A stretch of 51,322 nucleotides of DNA from assembly GCA_903924985.1 (NCBI GenBank), contig CAIYDT010000149.1:1-51322 (forward strand), given 5' to 3'. This stretch comes from an uncultured Acetobacteraceae bacterium. GTDB taxonomy: Bacteria; Pseudomonadota; Alphaproteobacteria; Acetobacterales; Acetobacteraceae. Below are positions 25,922 through 34,740 of the stretch, in pieces (the stretch's first letter is position 1; every line of letters starts with the position of its first letter). The notes under the pieces are model-generated. The model worked only from the letters and a program-made list of their open reading frames with translations, made no database searches and was not told the origin of the DNA. The position numbers were made by a program, and so were the translations under genes.

Positions 25922-26092
25922 ATGTTCGACTATATCAAGACCTGGGCATCTCTGCGGACCGACCGCCGTGCCGTCACCGCACTGGAATACGCCATAATCG
26001 CAGGCATTATCGTTGCGGTGATCGCGCTCGGCTTTGGCGTTATGGCCACCGACATCTCCAACAAGTTCAATTCTATCGGCACCGGCCTCTGA
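25922..26092 (+). CDS. flp: Flp type IVb pilin
   Basis: Major pilin of the Tad adhesion pilus, 56 aa. It begins MFDYIKTWASLRTDRRAVTA and continues LEYAIIAGIIVAVIALGFGV. The short basic leader is cut by the prepilin peptidase (cpaA, next gene) ahead of VTALEY, leaving Glu at +5 and Tyr at +6 as in Flp pilins. The -1 residue is Ala17 rather than the usual Gly. TAAGGGGA gives a ribosome site about 10 nt upstream. It is followed by a strong hairpin that may let pilin mRNA accumulate above the assembly genes. Confidence 0.93.
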   Translation: MFDYIKTWASLRTDRRAVTALEYAIIAGIIVAVIALGFGVMATDISNKFNSIGTGL

Positions 26093-26124
26093 TTGCTGAC
26101 AAGCGTTGTCCTGAGGATCTTGGC

Positions 26125-26159
26125 CAGGGTGCGACGGCCGGTTACGCCGTCGCACCCTG
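26125..26159 (+). terminator. Hairpin between flp and cpaA (attenuator or mRNA 3' end)
   Basis: CAGGGTGCGACGGC (26125-26138) and GCCGTCGCACCCTG (26146-26159) form a perfect 14-bp stem with a 7-nt loop. No T-run follows. A structure in this place usually protects the abundant pilin transcript and lowers expression of the downstream assembly genes. Confidence 0.7.
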
Positions 26160-26202
26160 TACATCACATAAATGTGACCGGCCCATCAGCCCAGGGTTCA
26201 CC

Positions 26203-26727
26203 ATGTCGCACGGATGGGTTTCACTCCTGGCTCCGGCTCCGCTCATCGCGGCAGCGGGGCTTCTGTTGTTGGCGGCACTTCATGATATCGTGGCACGAAC
26301 TGTGCCGAATGGGGTTTCAGCCTTACTGGCCCTGGCGGGTCTGGGCGCGCGCATCATGGATAACAATTTGTTGATCGGTGTAGCCACGGCCGCTGCCGTG
26401 TTCATGGTCGCGGCGCTTCTCTGGCGCCGTGGCTGGTTGGGCGGCGGGGACGTGAAGTTGATGGGGGCTGCCACACTCGCGGTACCGTCAGGCCATGTAC
26501 TGTCATTCATTGTCGCGACGTCGGTGGCGGGCTCGATCTTCGCAGCCCTCTATCTGGCGGCCGGTCGTATCGCGCGTGACCTCAAGGGCCCGAACCCGGG
26601 TCCTACCGCCAAGCCTGCCAGCCTGCTGTCTCGCGCGACCCGGGCGGAGCTTTGGCGTCTGCGCAGGGGCGGACCGCTTCCCTACGCCTGCGCCATCGCC
26701 GCCGGCTTCCTGTTCGTTCAGTTCTGA
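26203..26727 (+). CDS. cpaA: Prepilin peptidase CpaA/TadV (A24 family)
   Basis: Inner-membrane aspartyl protease that removes the Flp leader. The 174-aa product has the two active-site motifs: Asp in LHDIVARTVPN (about residue 27) and GGGDVKLMG (about residues 81-89, Asp 84). Several hydrophobic segments surround them. It is the short form without the N-methylation domain, as expected for Tad systems. It lies second in the cluster after flp. Confidence 0.93.
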   Translation: MSHGWVSLLAPAPLIAAAGLLLLAALHDIVARTVPNGVSALLALAGLGARIMDNNLLIGVATAAAVFMVAALLWRRGWLGGGDVKLMGAATLAVPSGHVLSFIVATSVAGSIFAALYLAAGRIARDLKGPNPGPTAKPASLLSRATRAELWRLRRGGPLPYACAIAAGFLFVQF

Positions 26728-26739
26728 TCGGAGCGCCCC

Positions 26740-27618
26740 GTGGTCCTCCGGGTTGCTTTTTTCATTCTGATGGCTTTGGCACTTGTGGGATTCGGTACGG
26801 TGGCCTGGGTCGCGTTGCGCCAGCCATCGGCCGCTGCCCCGGCCGGGGCAGCGCCGGCTGCCGCGGCGCCGCAGAAGAAAATCCTGGTCGCTGGCCGCTC
26901 GATCTCCGCCGGGTCCATGTTAAAACCCGAGGATATCGTCGGAAAGGGGGTGACCGGCAGCGATAGCCCCGGGACGATCGCCGCCGACACACCCTATGCG
27001 GCCCGCTCGCTCGCCGGCTCCATGGCCAAACACAGCATCGCTGCCGGAGAAACGATCCGGGAGGACGACTTTCTGAAACCCACCGATCACGGCTTCATGG
27101 CGGCGGCGCTGCAAAACGGCATGCGCGCGGTCACCATCGGCGTCGACGCCACCAGCGGTTTGGCTGGTCTGGTGTGGCCGGGCGATCGGGTCGATCTCAT
27201 TTTGACACAGACCCTGACCGACCCGTCGCTGCCCATCGGCCGACGGATTTCCGCCGAAACTATTCTGACCAATGCGCGAGTCATCGCAATCGACCAGCAG
27301 TTGATGCAAGGCGGTGCGCCGTCCGGCAGCGAGGGTCAGGCGCGCACCGTGACCCTGGAAGTCAGCCCGGAGCAGGTTCAGCGCGTATCGGTCGCCATGC
27401 GGCTGGGCCGTTTGTCGCTGTCCGTGCGGGCAGTATCGCCGGACGATGATGGCAGTGCCGGGTCCAGTTCTCCCGGAAGTGTGGCGGGTGCACGCAGCGG
27501 TTCGGTCTATGCGCGCGACGTATCCTCCGCGCTGGGCGGGGAAGTGCCAATCCCGTCCGCGCAGCGAGTCATCCGCGTGTTCCAGGGTGTGGCCGATCCG
27601 AAGGAGTTTAAATTTTGA
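26740..27618 (+). CDS. cpaB: Flp pilus assembly protein CpaB/RcpC
   Basis: Periplasmic assembly factor of 292 aa. A single N-terminal membrane segment (VLRVAFFILMALALVGFGTV) is followed by an Ala/Pro-rich spacer and an SAF-like domain: KILVAGRSISAGSMLKPEDI. Later come the RcpC region MRAVTIGVDATSGLAGLVWPGDRVDLI and TVTLEVSPEQVQRVSVAM. The start is GTG 26740, preceded by GGAG. It overlaps cpaC by 4 nt (TTGA). Confidence 0.93.
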   Translation: MVLRVAFFILMALALVGFGTVAWVALRQPSAAAPAGAAPAAAAPQKKILVAGRSISAGSMLKPEDIVGKGVTGSDSPGTIAADTPYAARSLAGSMAKHSIAAGETIREDDFLKPTDHGFMAAALQNGMRAVTIGVDATSGLAGLVWPGDRVDLILTQTLTDPSLPIGRRISAETILTNARVIAIDQQLMQGGAPSGSEGQARTVTLEVSPEQVQRVSVAMRLGRLSLSVRAVSPDDDGSAGSSSPGSVAGARSGSVYARDVSSALGGEVPIPSAQRVIRVFQGVADPKEFKF

Positions 27619-28985
27619 GACGTGCCGTTCTAAGGGAACTGCTGACCGCCAGTGCACTGGTATTGTTGCTCGGGCTCGCGCCAGCGAGCGCGGCACGCGG
27701 CGAAAATCCGATCTCGGCCGTGTCGGTGGAAGCTGGAACCGGGAAAGTACTGTCTCTGACAACCCCGGTGACCAACATTTTCGTGGCCGATCCAAAGGTG
27801 GCTGAGGTCCGGCCCGTCAGTGCGACCTCGTTGTTTATTTTCGGCCTCAACCCCGGCCGAACGACGATCGCGATCATGGACGCCGACGGGCACCTGTTGG
27901 CGCAATATGAGATGACGGTCCAACCCTCCTCCTTTTCCGCACGCGAAGCGCAATCCGCGATCGACCGCCTGATTCCAGGCCATCACGTAAAAATACAGGC
28001 GCAGGGCAAGGGCCTGATGTTGACGGGTAGCGTCAAGAGTCCGGCTGATGCCGCCCAGGCGATGGCCATCGCAAAAGGCTATGTCGGCGAGGGGGCGGCC
28101 ATCGACAACGAGATTACCGTGGATTCGCCCGTCCAGGTCACGCTGAACGTGCGGGTCGCGCAAATGTCGCGGCAGGTCGTGCGCAACCTTGGTATCAACT
28201 GGCAGGCTCTCGCGAATATCGGCACCATCGGGAAGTTGCCGGCGCTGGCCCTGAACGCCAATGCCGCCACCGTTGCGTGCGTTGCCGCGACGGGCGGCGG
28301 GTGCCTGGGCGCCGGCTTTAATGGGGTCATCGATGCCCTCGCCAAGGACAATCTCGCGCATGTGCTGGCAGAGCCGAATTTGACCGTCATCAGCGGCCAG
28401 GCCGCCAGCTTCCAGGTCGGCGGCGAATATCCGATCCCATCCAGCCAGGGCAACGGCGCGGTCACCGTCACCTACAAGAGCTTCGGCGTCATGTTGTCCT
28501 TCCTGCCGACCGTGCTCAGCGACGGCCGAATCAACCTGCACGTCAAACCGGAAGTCAGCGAACTCAGCAGCCTGAACAGCGCGGTTCTCGTAACCGGCAC
28601 AACCTCTCAGATCGTGCCGTCGCTGACGGTACGCCGAGCAGAAACCACGGTGGAACTCGGCACCGGAGAGAGCTTCGCCATCGCTGGCCTGCTGCAGCAA
28701 AGTACGAACGACAGCGGAACCGGCCTCCCGGGCCTCGGCGATATACCGATTGCCGGTGCCCTATTCCACGACAACCAGTTCGAGCGTACGGAAACCGAGC
28801 TGGTGATCGTCGTGACACCCTACATCGTTCGGCCGGTGGCTAACCCTTCGATGCTGCGGCTGCCGACCGATGGCTACACGCCACCGCCAGACCTCGAACG
28901 GTTGCTGCTGATGCGCCAGGTGTCGAAGCAGAAGGCGCCCGTTCCCGTCTCGATCCCCGGCAGTGCCGGCTTCATCGTTCAGTGA
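27615..28985 (+). CDS. cpaC: Tad pilus secretin CpaC/RcpA
   Basis: Outer-membrane secretin that forms the pilus exit pore, 456 aa with a signal peptide ending ASA|ARG. The N-terminal domain (GKVLSLTTPVTNIFVADPKVAEVRPVSATSLFIFG) is the pilus/BON-type N0 module. The C-terminal secretin domain has EPNLTVISGQAASFQVGGEYPIP and GDIPIAGALFHDNQFERTETELVIVVTPYIVRP, spanning about 240-425. The start is TTG 27615, overlapping the cpaB stop; no ATG is available near the signal peptide. Confidence 0.94.
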   Translation: MRRAVLRELLTASALVLLLGLAPASAARGENPISAVSVEAGTGKVLSLTTPVTNIFVADPKVAEVRPVSATSLFIFGLNPGRTTIAIMDADGHLLAQYEMTVQPSSFSAREAQSAIDRLIPGHHVKIQAQGKGLMLTGSVKSPADAAQAMAIAKGYVGEGAAIDNEITVDSPVQVTLNVRVAQMSRQVVRNLGINWQALANIGTIGKLPALALNANAATVACVAATGGGCLGAGFNGVIDALAKDNLAHVLAEPNLTVISGQAASFQVGGEYPIPSSQGNGAVTVTYKSFGVMLSFLPTVLSDGRINLHVKPEVSELSSLNSAVLVTGTTSQIVPSLTVRRAETTVELGTGESFAIAGLLQQSTNDSGTGLPGLGDIPIAGALFHDNQFERTETELVIVVTPYIVRPVANPSMLRLPTDGYTPPPDLERLLLMRQVSKQKAPVPVSIPGSAGFIVQ

Positions 28986-28993
28986 GGGCTGGC

Positions 28994-29353
28994 ATGACAG
29001 AATATGTTCGCCTGACTGTCGCATTCGCCGCCTGCCTGGGCATCCTCGTGGGATGCGGCAGCCGCGATCCCTATCAGCGCGACGACGTCTGGTACCCGAC
29101 CGGTGCGAATGCTGCCAACCTGGCGGCCCAGGTGGCCAACCCAAACGATCTCGTGCGCGGGCAAAGCGATCCGAAACAGCAGGCCGGTGGCCCAGCCAGG
29201 AGCGTGAACCGCGTCTGGACCGACTCCGCGAAGTCTCTCACCCCCAGCGCCTCCGGCGGTTCCAGCGGCGGCGGATCGGGCGGCGGCAGTGCGGGTGGCG
29301 GCAGTGCGGGTGGCGACACGCCGTCGATTCCCGGGCTGACCGGCGGGGGATGA
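28994..29353 (+). CDS. Small Gly/Ser-rich lipoprotein in the cpaD position
   Basis: The 119-aa product has a signal sequence with lipobox ILVGC, then RDPYQRDDVWYPTGANAANL, a AAQVANPNDLVRG segment and a Gly/Ser-rich tail from about residue 92. The DVWYP-GAN-NLAAQVANP-DLVRG core is like the C-terminal part of alphaproteobacterial CpaD proteins, the lipoprotein that helps the secretin, but the long N-terminal CpaD domain is absent. ATG 28994 follows GTGAGGGCT; the upstream GTG 28982 is less likely. It overlaps cpaE by ATGA. Confidence 0.75.
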   Translation: MTEYVRLTVAFAACLGILVGCGSRDPYQRDDVWYPTGANAANLAAQVANPNDLVRGQSDPKQQAGGPARSVNRVWTDSAKSLTPSASGGSSGGGSGGGSAGGGSAGGDTPSIPGLTGGG

Positions 29354-30645
29354 TGGCCATGCCCGACGAAAGCCGCTCACGACCCGAAGCCCTCCACGCC
29401 GATGGCGGCCTGGATGCACGGCACGACCGGCCCGCTTTGGTCGGCTTCATTTCCGATGCACAATCCGAAGACGCCATTCGCGAAGGCCTGACCGATCTGA
29501 CAACCGAGCACCTCGATGTTCGGCGCGGCGGGATACGTGCGGCTATCGCTGCCATGCAACGGCAAGCGACCCCGAAGGTATTGATGGTCGACGTCAGCGG
29601 GGAGGAACGCCCCTTGTCCGCGCTGGGAGATCTCGCCAATGCGGTCGAGCCTGACGTCTCCGTGCTGGTGGTCGGAGACATCGACCATGTCGACTTTTAC
29701 CGTGAAGTCACCCGCAGCATGGGTGCCTCGGAGTATTTGGCGAAACCCCTGACACGCGACGCCGTGACCCGCCACTTTGGCGCATTCATCAGCGGGCAGT
29801 TTCGCGCCGGCCCGGACGCCGCCCTTGGCGGACGGGCGGTATCGGTAACCGGCGTGCGCGGTGGCGTCGGCGCCACGACGATCGCGGTGAACCTGGCATG
29901 GAATTTCGGCGTCGCGATGCACCGCCACACGGTGCTGGTCGATCCGGATATTCACCTCGGGGCGGCGGCATTCCTGCTCAACGTGCAGCCCGGCTTGGGC
30001 CTGCGCATGGCGCTGGAAATGCCGGACCGTATCGACGCCTTGCTGGCCGAACGCGCGGCCTTGCCGGTGGCGGATCGGCTCCACATCCTCGCCAGCGAGG
30101 AACAACCGTCCGTCACAGCCAATCACGCGCCGGGCGCGGCGGCCGCGCTGATCGAAGCCATGCGCCGGCGCTACAATTTCATCGTCGCGGATGTGCCGTT
30201 CGCGCCCGTCCGGCTTTATAACGATTTCCTCGATCTGGTGGACCAGCGCGTGCTGGTGATGGTACCCACGCTCGCCGCGGTACGGGATACCGTCCGCCTG
30301 CTGACGCTGCCGAAAGGCCCCCGGCAGGATCAGCGGGCCGTGATCGTCCTCAATCGCGTCGGTATGCCGGGCGGCCTGACCCGCCAGCAGGTCGAAGAGG
30401 CGCTGAAGATGAAGGTCGACGTCGCGATCCCCGACCAGCCACGCCAGGTCGGCAACGCCGCGACACTGGGCGAAGCCGTGATGAAAAGCAGCGCAGGCGT
30501 CAGAAGCGGTATCCAGGAACTGGCCCGGCAGGTGGCAGGCGTCCGGATTCTGGATGCGGTCACTAACCAGCAGTCGAGTCGCCGAAGTGGCACCCGCCCT
30601 GAGCGCAAAGGATGGTTTTCCTGGAAACGGGCAACCGCATCATGA
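29350..30645 (+). CDS. cpaE: Pilus assembly ATPase CpaE/TadZ
   Basis: Polar localisation factor of the Tad machine, 431 aa. Residues of about 30-150 form a receiver-like domain (LVGFISDAQSEDAIR, VLMVDVSGEE) with no obvious phosphorylated Asp set. About 165-410 is a MinD/ParA-type ATPase with the deviant Walker A GVRGGVGATTIAVNLAW typical of CpaE (Ala in place of the second Lys) and LVDPDIHLGAAAF. The start ATG 29350 overlaps the lipoprotein stop (ATGA), and ATG 29353 or 29359 are alternatives. The stop overlaps cpaF in the same way. Confidence 0.92.
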   Translation: MMAMPDESRSRPEALHADGGLDARHDRPALVGFISDAQSEDAIREGLTDLTTEHLDVRRGGIRAAIAAMQRQATPKVLMVDVSGEERPLSALGDLANAVEPDVSVLVVGDIDHVDFYREVTRSMGASEYLAKPLTRDAVTRHFGAFISGQFRAGPDAALGGRAVSVTGVRGGVGATTIAVNLAWNFGVAMHRHTVLVDPDIHLGAAAFLLNVQPGLGLRMALEMPDRIDALLAERAALPVADRLHILASEEQPSVTANHAPGAAAALIEAMRRRYNFIVADVPFAPVRLYNDFLDLVDQRVLVMVPTLAAVRDTVRLLTLPKGPRQDQRAVIVLNRVGMPGGLTRQQVEEALKMKVDVAIPDQPRQVGNAATLGEAVMKSSAGVRSGIQELARQVAGVRILDAVTNQQSSRRSGTRPERKGWFSWKRATAS

Positions 30646-32015
30646 TCGCGACACCGGTCTTCGGACGCCGGCCGCTGACCTCGGTTGGCGGTTCGGACAC
30701 ACTCACGGCGCAGGACGGGCCGGAAGCAATTGCGGTTCTGAGCGTTCTGCCCGAAGCCTCGGTTGTCGATCTCCGGGCGGCCTGCATGGCGCGGCTCGAT
30801 GCCAACACAGTTGCGTTGATGACGTCTGAGCGCCTGACCACGGATATCGAGCGGCTAATATCGGAAATCGCAACCGAACGGCGCATTCAGATCAACCGCC
30901 GCGAACAACGGACGCTGGCGACGGAGCTGGTGCACGACATTCTGGGTCTGGGACCGCTGGAAACGCTGCTCGAGGATGATTCGATCAACGAGATCATGGT
31001 GAACGGTCCCGACAAAACCTTTATCGAGCGCCGTGGCAAGTTGGTGTTGTCGAACGTGCGGTTTCGCGATACGGCGCATTTGGCCAGCATATGCCAGCGA
31101 ATCGCGTCTTCGATCGGGCGCCGGATCGACGAATCGAGCCCGATGGTCGATGCCCGCCTGAAGGACGGTTCACGAGTCAACATCGTGTTCCCGCCGTTGG
31201 CGCTCGACGGACCTTACATGACGATCCGCAAGTTCGGGAAGAGTGCGGTCGATTTCGCCAAGCTCATCGAATGGGGGGCGCTGACGGCACCGGTCGCGCG
31301 CATCCTGGAAATCGCCGCGAAAGGCCGCCTGAATATCGTCATTTCCGGCGGCACCGGCTCCGGCAAGACCACGCTCATGAACGCACTGTCTCGTCTGATC
31401 GATGAGGGCGAGCGCGTGGTGACAGTGGAGGACGCCGCCGAGTTGCAGTTCCAGCAGCCGCATGTGGTACGCCTGGAAACCCGCCCCATGAGCCTGGAAG
31501 GTCGCGGTGAGATCACCCAGCGCGATCTGATGCGCAACGCCCTGCGTATGCGGCCCGACCGCATCATCATCGGCGAGGTACGTGGATCCGAAGCCTTCGA
31601 CATGCTGCAAGCCATGAACACCGGACACGACGGCAGCATGTCCACCGTCCACGCGAACACCACCCGCGATGCCATAACCCGCATCGAGAACATGGTTCAA
31701 ATGGGTAGCATGGGCCTGCCGTTGCGCGCCATTCGTACCCAGATCGTTGGTTCCATCGACCTGATCTTGCAGGTGGAGCGTCACCGCGACGGCGGCCGCC
31801 GGCTTACGCAGGTTACCGACGTGTGCGGCATGGAAGGCGATGTCATCACGCTGAACGATATCTTCCAATTCGAACACAAAGGCGAAGGACCCGACGGCCG
31901 CCTGATTGGCGACTACAAAGTCAGCCGCATGCCGCCGAGCTTCCTGTCCAGGCTTGCTTATTTCGGCTTGGACAAGTCTTGGCGGGCGGTGCTGGCCGAG
32001 GCAGACCAGACCTGA
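30642..32015 (+). CDS. cpaF: Tad pilus assembly ATPase CpaF/TadA
   Basis: Secretion/traffic ATPase that powers pilin polymerisation, 457 aa. Visible motifs are NREQRTLATELVHDILGLGPLE, INEIMVNGPD, Walker A GGTGSGKT (236-243), the Asp box ERVVTVEDAAEL, Walker B RPDRIIIGEVRG and the His box MNTGHDGSMSTVHAN. ATG 30642 overlaps the cpaE stop (ATGA) and is preferred over ATG 30612, which lies inside cpaE. The stop overlaps tadB (TGATG). Confidence 0.96.
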   Translation: MIATPVFGRRPLTSVGGSDTLTAQDGPEAIAVLSVLPEASVVDLRAACMARLDANTVALMTSERLTTDIERLISEIATERRIQINRREQRTLATELVHDILGLGPLETLLEDDSINEIMVNGPDKTFIERRGKLVLSNVRFRDTAHLASICQRIASSIGRRIDESSPMVDARLKDGSRVNIVFPPLALDGPYMTIRKFGKSAVDFAKLIEWGALTAPVARILEIAAKGRLNIVISGGTGSGKTTLMNALSRLIDEGERVVTVEDAAELQFQQPHVVRLETRPMSLEGRGEITQRDLMRNALRMRPDRIIIGEVRGSEAFDMLQAMNTGHDGSMSTVHANTTRDAITRIENMVQMGSMGLPLRAIRTQIVGSIDLILQVERHRDGGRRLTQVTDVCGMEGDVITLNDIFQFEHKGEGPDGRLIGDYKVSRMPPSFLSRLAYFGLDKSWRAVLAEADQT

Positions 32016-32983
32016 TGGATGAAACGCGCCTCCGTTATGTACTGGTGGTGGGTGCCGGACTTGCGTTCGTGGGCCTCTGCGTCAGCGTCTTGCTATTGTC
32101 GCAGACCCAAAAGGAGGTTGAGCGGCGCAACAAGCGCCTAGCCTCGGTGATAGCGGCGAATCTGCAGCCAGCCCACATTGAGGCGTCGGCATACGGCGTG
32201 TCCGAATCGGCATCCAGGCAGCCGGCCATAAACACGATCGGCAGGATCTTTGGGTTCGACCCCGACAAGACCGCCCTTTACCCAACACACTGGTGGTTGA
32301 TTTTGACTGGCCTGCTGGTCGTCGCCAAGATCGCAGAATTCATTATCGCCGATTTCCTCGGATCTTACGCCCTGGCCTCCATTCCCGCGATCTGGCTTAT
32401 CATGAGCCATAAGTTCTTTGGCTACTTCGAGCGCCGCCGGCAGCAGAAATTGTTGGATGAATTCCCCGAAGCGCTGGCGATGATCGTGCGCGCGATACGC
32501 GTCGGCATTCCGCTCATGGAAGCCATCCGTAACGTATCCCGCGCCGCCCCGCCCATCACGGCCGCCGGTTTCGCCCACCTGGCGGAGCAGGTTGCCATCG
32601 GAATGACGCTGGAAGACGCCATGCAAGAATTGGCCCGCACGACCGGACTGACCGAGTATCGCTTCTTCGCGATCACCGTGACACTGCAGAATCAAACCGG
32701 CGGCAATTTGAGCGATACGCTGGAATCATTGGCCGACGTGATCCGCAGACGCTCCGCGCTGAAAGCCAAGGGGCGCGCCATGACCTCGGAGGCGCGCAGC
32801 AGTTCCCTGGTGCTGGCCGTGCTGCCGATCATAACCGGGCTGATGTTGTGGACAATCAACCCCCAGTACATTGGCGTCCTGTTCACCGATCCCCAGGGTA
32901 AGTCGATGCTGGGTTTGGCCGTCATCATGCTGTCCTTGGGTGTCCTCAGCATTCACACGATCATCGCGAAAACCCTGGCATGA
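32015..32983 (+). CDS. tadB: Tad inner-membrane platform protein TadB/CpaG
   Basis: Polytopic membrane protein of the T2SF/GspF fold, 322 aa. Two hydrophobic segments lie at about 8-30 and 85-130, followed by the cytosolic helical domain: LLDEFPEALAMIVRAIRVGI (about 150-169), GMTLEDAMQELARTTGLTEYRFFAITVTLQNQTGGNLSDTLE, then two C-terminal membrane segments. It pairs with TadC to couple the CpaF ATPase to pilin extraction. The start overlaps the cpaF stop by 1 nt. Confidence 0.93.
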   Translation: MDETRLRYVLVVGAGLAFVGLCVSVLLLSQTQKEVERRNKRLASVIAANLQPAHIEASAYGVSESASRQPAINTIGRIFGFDPDKTALYPTHWWLILTGLLVVAKIAEFIIADFLGSYALASIPAIWLIMSHKFFGYFERRRQQKLLDEFPEALAMIVRAIRVGIPLMEAIRNVSRAAPPITAAGFAHLAEQVAIGMTLEDAMQELARTTGLTEYRFFAITVTLQNQTGGNLSDTLESLADVIRRRSALKAKGRAMTSEARSSSLVLAVLPIITGLMLWTINPQYIGVLFTDPQGKSMLGLAVIMLSLGVLSIHTIIAKTLA

Positions 32984-33915
32984 TCCGATTTCTCTTGTTT
33001 GGATCGCTCATGGCGTTTATCGCGCTGATAGTGTCCGGCATCCTGATGTATCATGATGTACTGCGCGAAGAAGCGATGGCCGCTCGGATTCGTGCCATTC
33101 ATGGCAAAGGCGATGAAGCAAAACCCGCTAACCAGGCTGAAGCGATTCGTGGACTGCTGACAAATCTGGTCTCGGGCGTCGGCACCATGATGCTGCGCAG
33201 CGGCATCATCCCGGCCACGACGCGAACCGAGCTGGAACTGATGCTGGGGGATTCGGGAATGCGGGGCTCTCAGGGCCTGAACGTCTTCGTGGGATGCAAG
33301 TTGTTCGTTCCGCTCGCCATGCTGCTGATCGGCCTGTTCGTGGCGAACTATGTCGAGAAATTGCATGGACTGAATCTGATCGTTCTGCCCATCTTCGGCA
33401 TCGTTGGACTGATCCTGCCGGACTGGATCCTCAAAAGACGCCGCGGGCAATATCTGGAACGGGTGGCGCAAGGCCTGCCCGACGCACTCGATCTGATGGT
33501 GATCTGCACTCAGGCCGGCCTGGGCCTCGGCGCCGCTGTGTTGAAGGTCGCGGAGGAGTTGCAGCATGCCTACCGCGACCTCGCGCGGGAATTCGCGCTG
33601 ACCGCCAATGAACTGCAGATCATGACCGAGAGCCGGCAGGCCTGGCTCAACCTGGGAGCCCGCACGGGCATCGAAAGCTTCCAACGACTCGGGGCCACGC
33701 TGGTCCAAACCATGCAATACGGCACCCCCGCTTCGGAGGCATTACGCGCGCTGTCGGCGGAACTACGGGCCGACATGCTGACCAAATTCGAGGAGAAGGC
33801 CTCCCGCCTGCCCGTCATGATCACCATGCCGATGATCATCTTCATTCTGCCATGTGTGTTTATCATCGCTGCCGGTCCCGCGGTGCTGCAAGCTATGAGG
33901 GCAATCGCGCAATGA
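32980..33915 (+). CDS. tadC: Tad inner-membrane platform protein TadC/CpaH
   Basis: Second GspF-fold platform protein, 311 aa. It shows an N-terminal membrane segment (RFLLFGSLMAFIALIVSGIL), a central pair near 105-150, the signature GLPDALDLMVICTQAGLGLG (about 165-184) with REFALTANELQIM, and a final hydrophobic helix (MPMIIFILPCVFIIAAGP). ATGA overlap with tadB at 32980-32983. Membrane location and partnership with TadB are known for the family. Confidence 0.94.
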   Translation: MIRFLLFGSLMAFIALIVSGILMYHDVLREEAMAARIRAIHGKGDEAKPANQAEAIRGLLTNLVSGVGTMMLRSGIIPATTRTELELMLGDSGMRGSQGLNVFVGCKLFVPLAMLLIGLFVANYVEKLHGLNLIVLPIFGIVGLILPDWILKRRRGQYLERVAQGLPDALDLMVICTQAGLGLGAAVLKVAEELQHAYRDLAREFALTANELQIMTESRQAWLNLGARTGIESFQRLGATLVQTMQYGTPASEALRALSAELRADMLTKFEEKASRLPVMITMPMIIFILPCVFIIAAGPAVLQAMRAIAQ

Positions 33916-33928
33916 GAAAAATTGCTTC

Positions 33929-34663
33929 ATGACGCGCTTGCACCGATGGCACTCGCCGCTAATCGTATGTCTGATGGCTGCGTTGGCCGGTTGCTCCGGA
34001 TCGAAGCCGGACCATTCAGGTGTCGTGGTCGCGGAAGAGGCATTGCGCAATGGCTCCCCGACGCTCGCCATGCAGGTGACGCAGGGTATCCTGGCCCGTT
34101 CCCCAGACGATGTTCCGGCTTTGCTGATGCAGGGCGACGCCGCGACACAGCTAGGGAAATTCAACGACGCCGAAGCCGCTTTCCTGCACGCGCTGCGGCT
34201 GCAACCCGATTCGATCCGCGGCAAGGTCGGGCTGGGCCGCCTGCGGCTGAGCACCGACGCCACCGAGGCCGCTTCCTTGTTTCAAGATGTGGTGCGGCGG
34301 GAACCGCGCAACCTGAACGCACTGAACAACCTCGGGGTCGCCCGCGACCTGTTGGGACAGCATCGGGCGGCGCAGGAGTCCTACCGACAGGTGCGGGCCC
34401 TCGATCCCGCCAACACCGCCGCGCAGGTCAATTTAGCCTTGTCGCTTGCCATGAGCGGCAATGCCGCCGACGGCCTGCTGCTGATCGCACCACTGGCCAA
34501 TGAATCGTCGGCATCGCCCAAGGTGCGGCACGATTACGCCGCCGTACTTGCGATGGCCGGACGGGAGAACGAAGCCGAACAGATCCTTGGACACGACCTG
34601 TCGCCAAGCCAGGTCCGGCAGGTCATGGACGCACTGCGCGACCAGCGAAACCACGCATTTTAG
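33929..34663 (+). CDS. tadD: TPR lipoprotein TadD
   Basis: Pilotin-like lipoprotein of the Tad system, 244 aa. The lipobox LAGC is at about residues 19-22. It then has about four tetratricopeptide repeats (for example AALLMQGDAATQLGKFNDAE-type, ALNNLGVARDLLGQHRAAQESY). The last 60 residues are also helical. It lies 13 nt after tadC and closes the cluster. No tadE, tadF or tadG pseudopilin genes follow, which is notable for a Tad operon. Confidence 0.88.
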   Translation: MTRLHRWHSPLIVCLMAALAGCSGSKPDHSGVVVAEEALRNGSPTLAMQVTQGILARSPDDVPALLMQGDAATQLGKFNDAEAAFLHALRLQPDSIRGKVGLGRLRLSTDATEAASLFQDVVRREPRNLNALNNLGVARDLLGQHRAAQESYRQVRALDPANTAAQVNLALSLAMSGNAADGLLLIAPLANESSASPKVRHDYAAVLAMAGRENEAEQILGHDLSPSQVRQVMDALRDQRNHAF

Positions 34664-34740
34664 GGCGGCTTACCCCGGAGGTTTCCAGCCGGAGCGAAAG
34701 TGATCTAACGTCCCCATCCGACAAGAACGAGGGGACGGTC

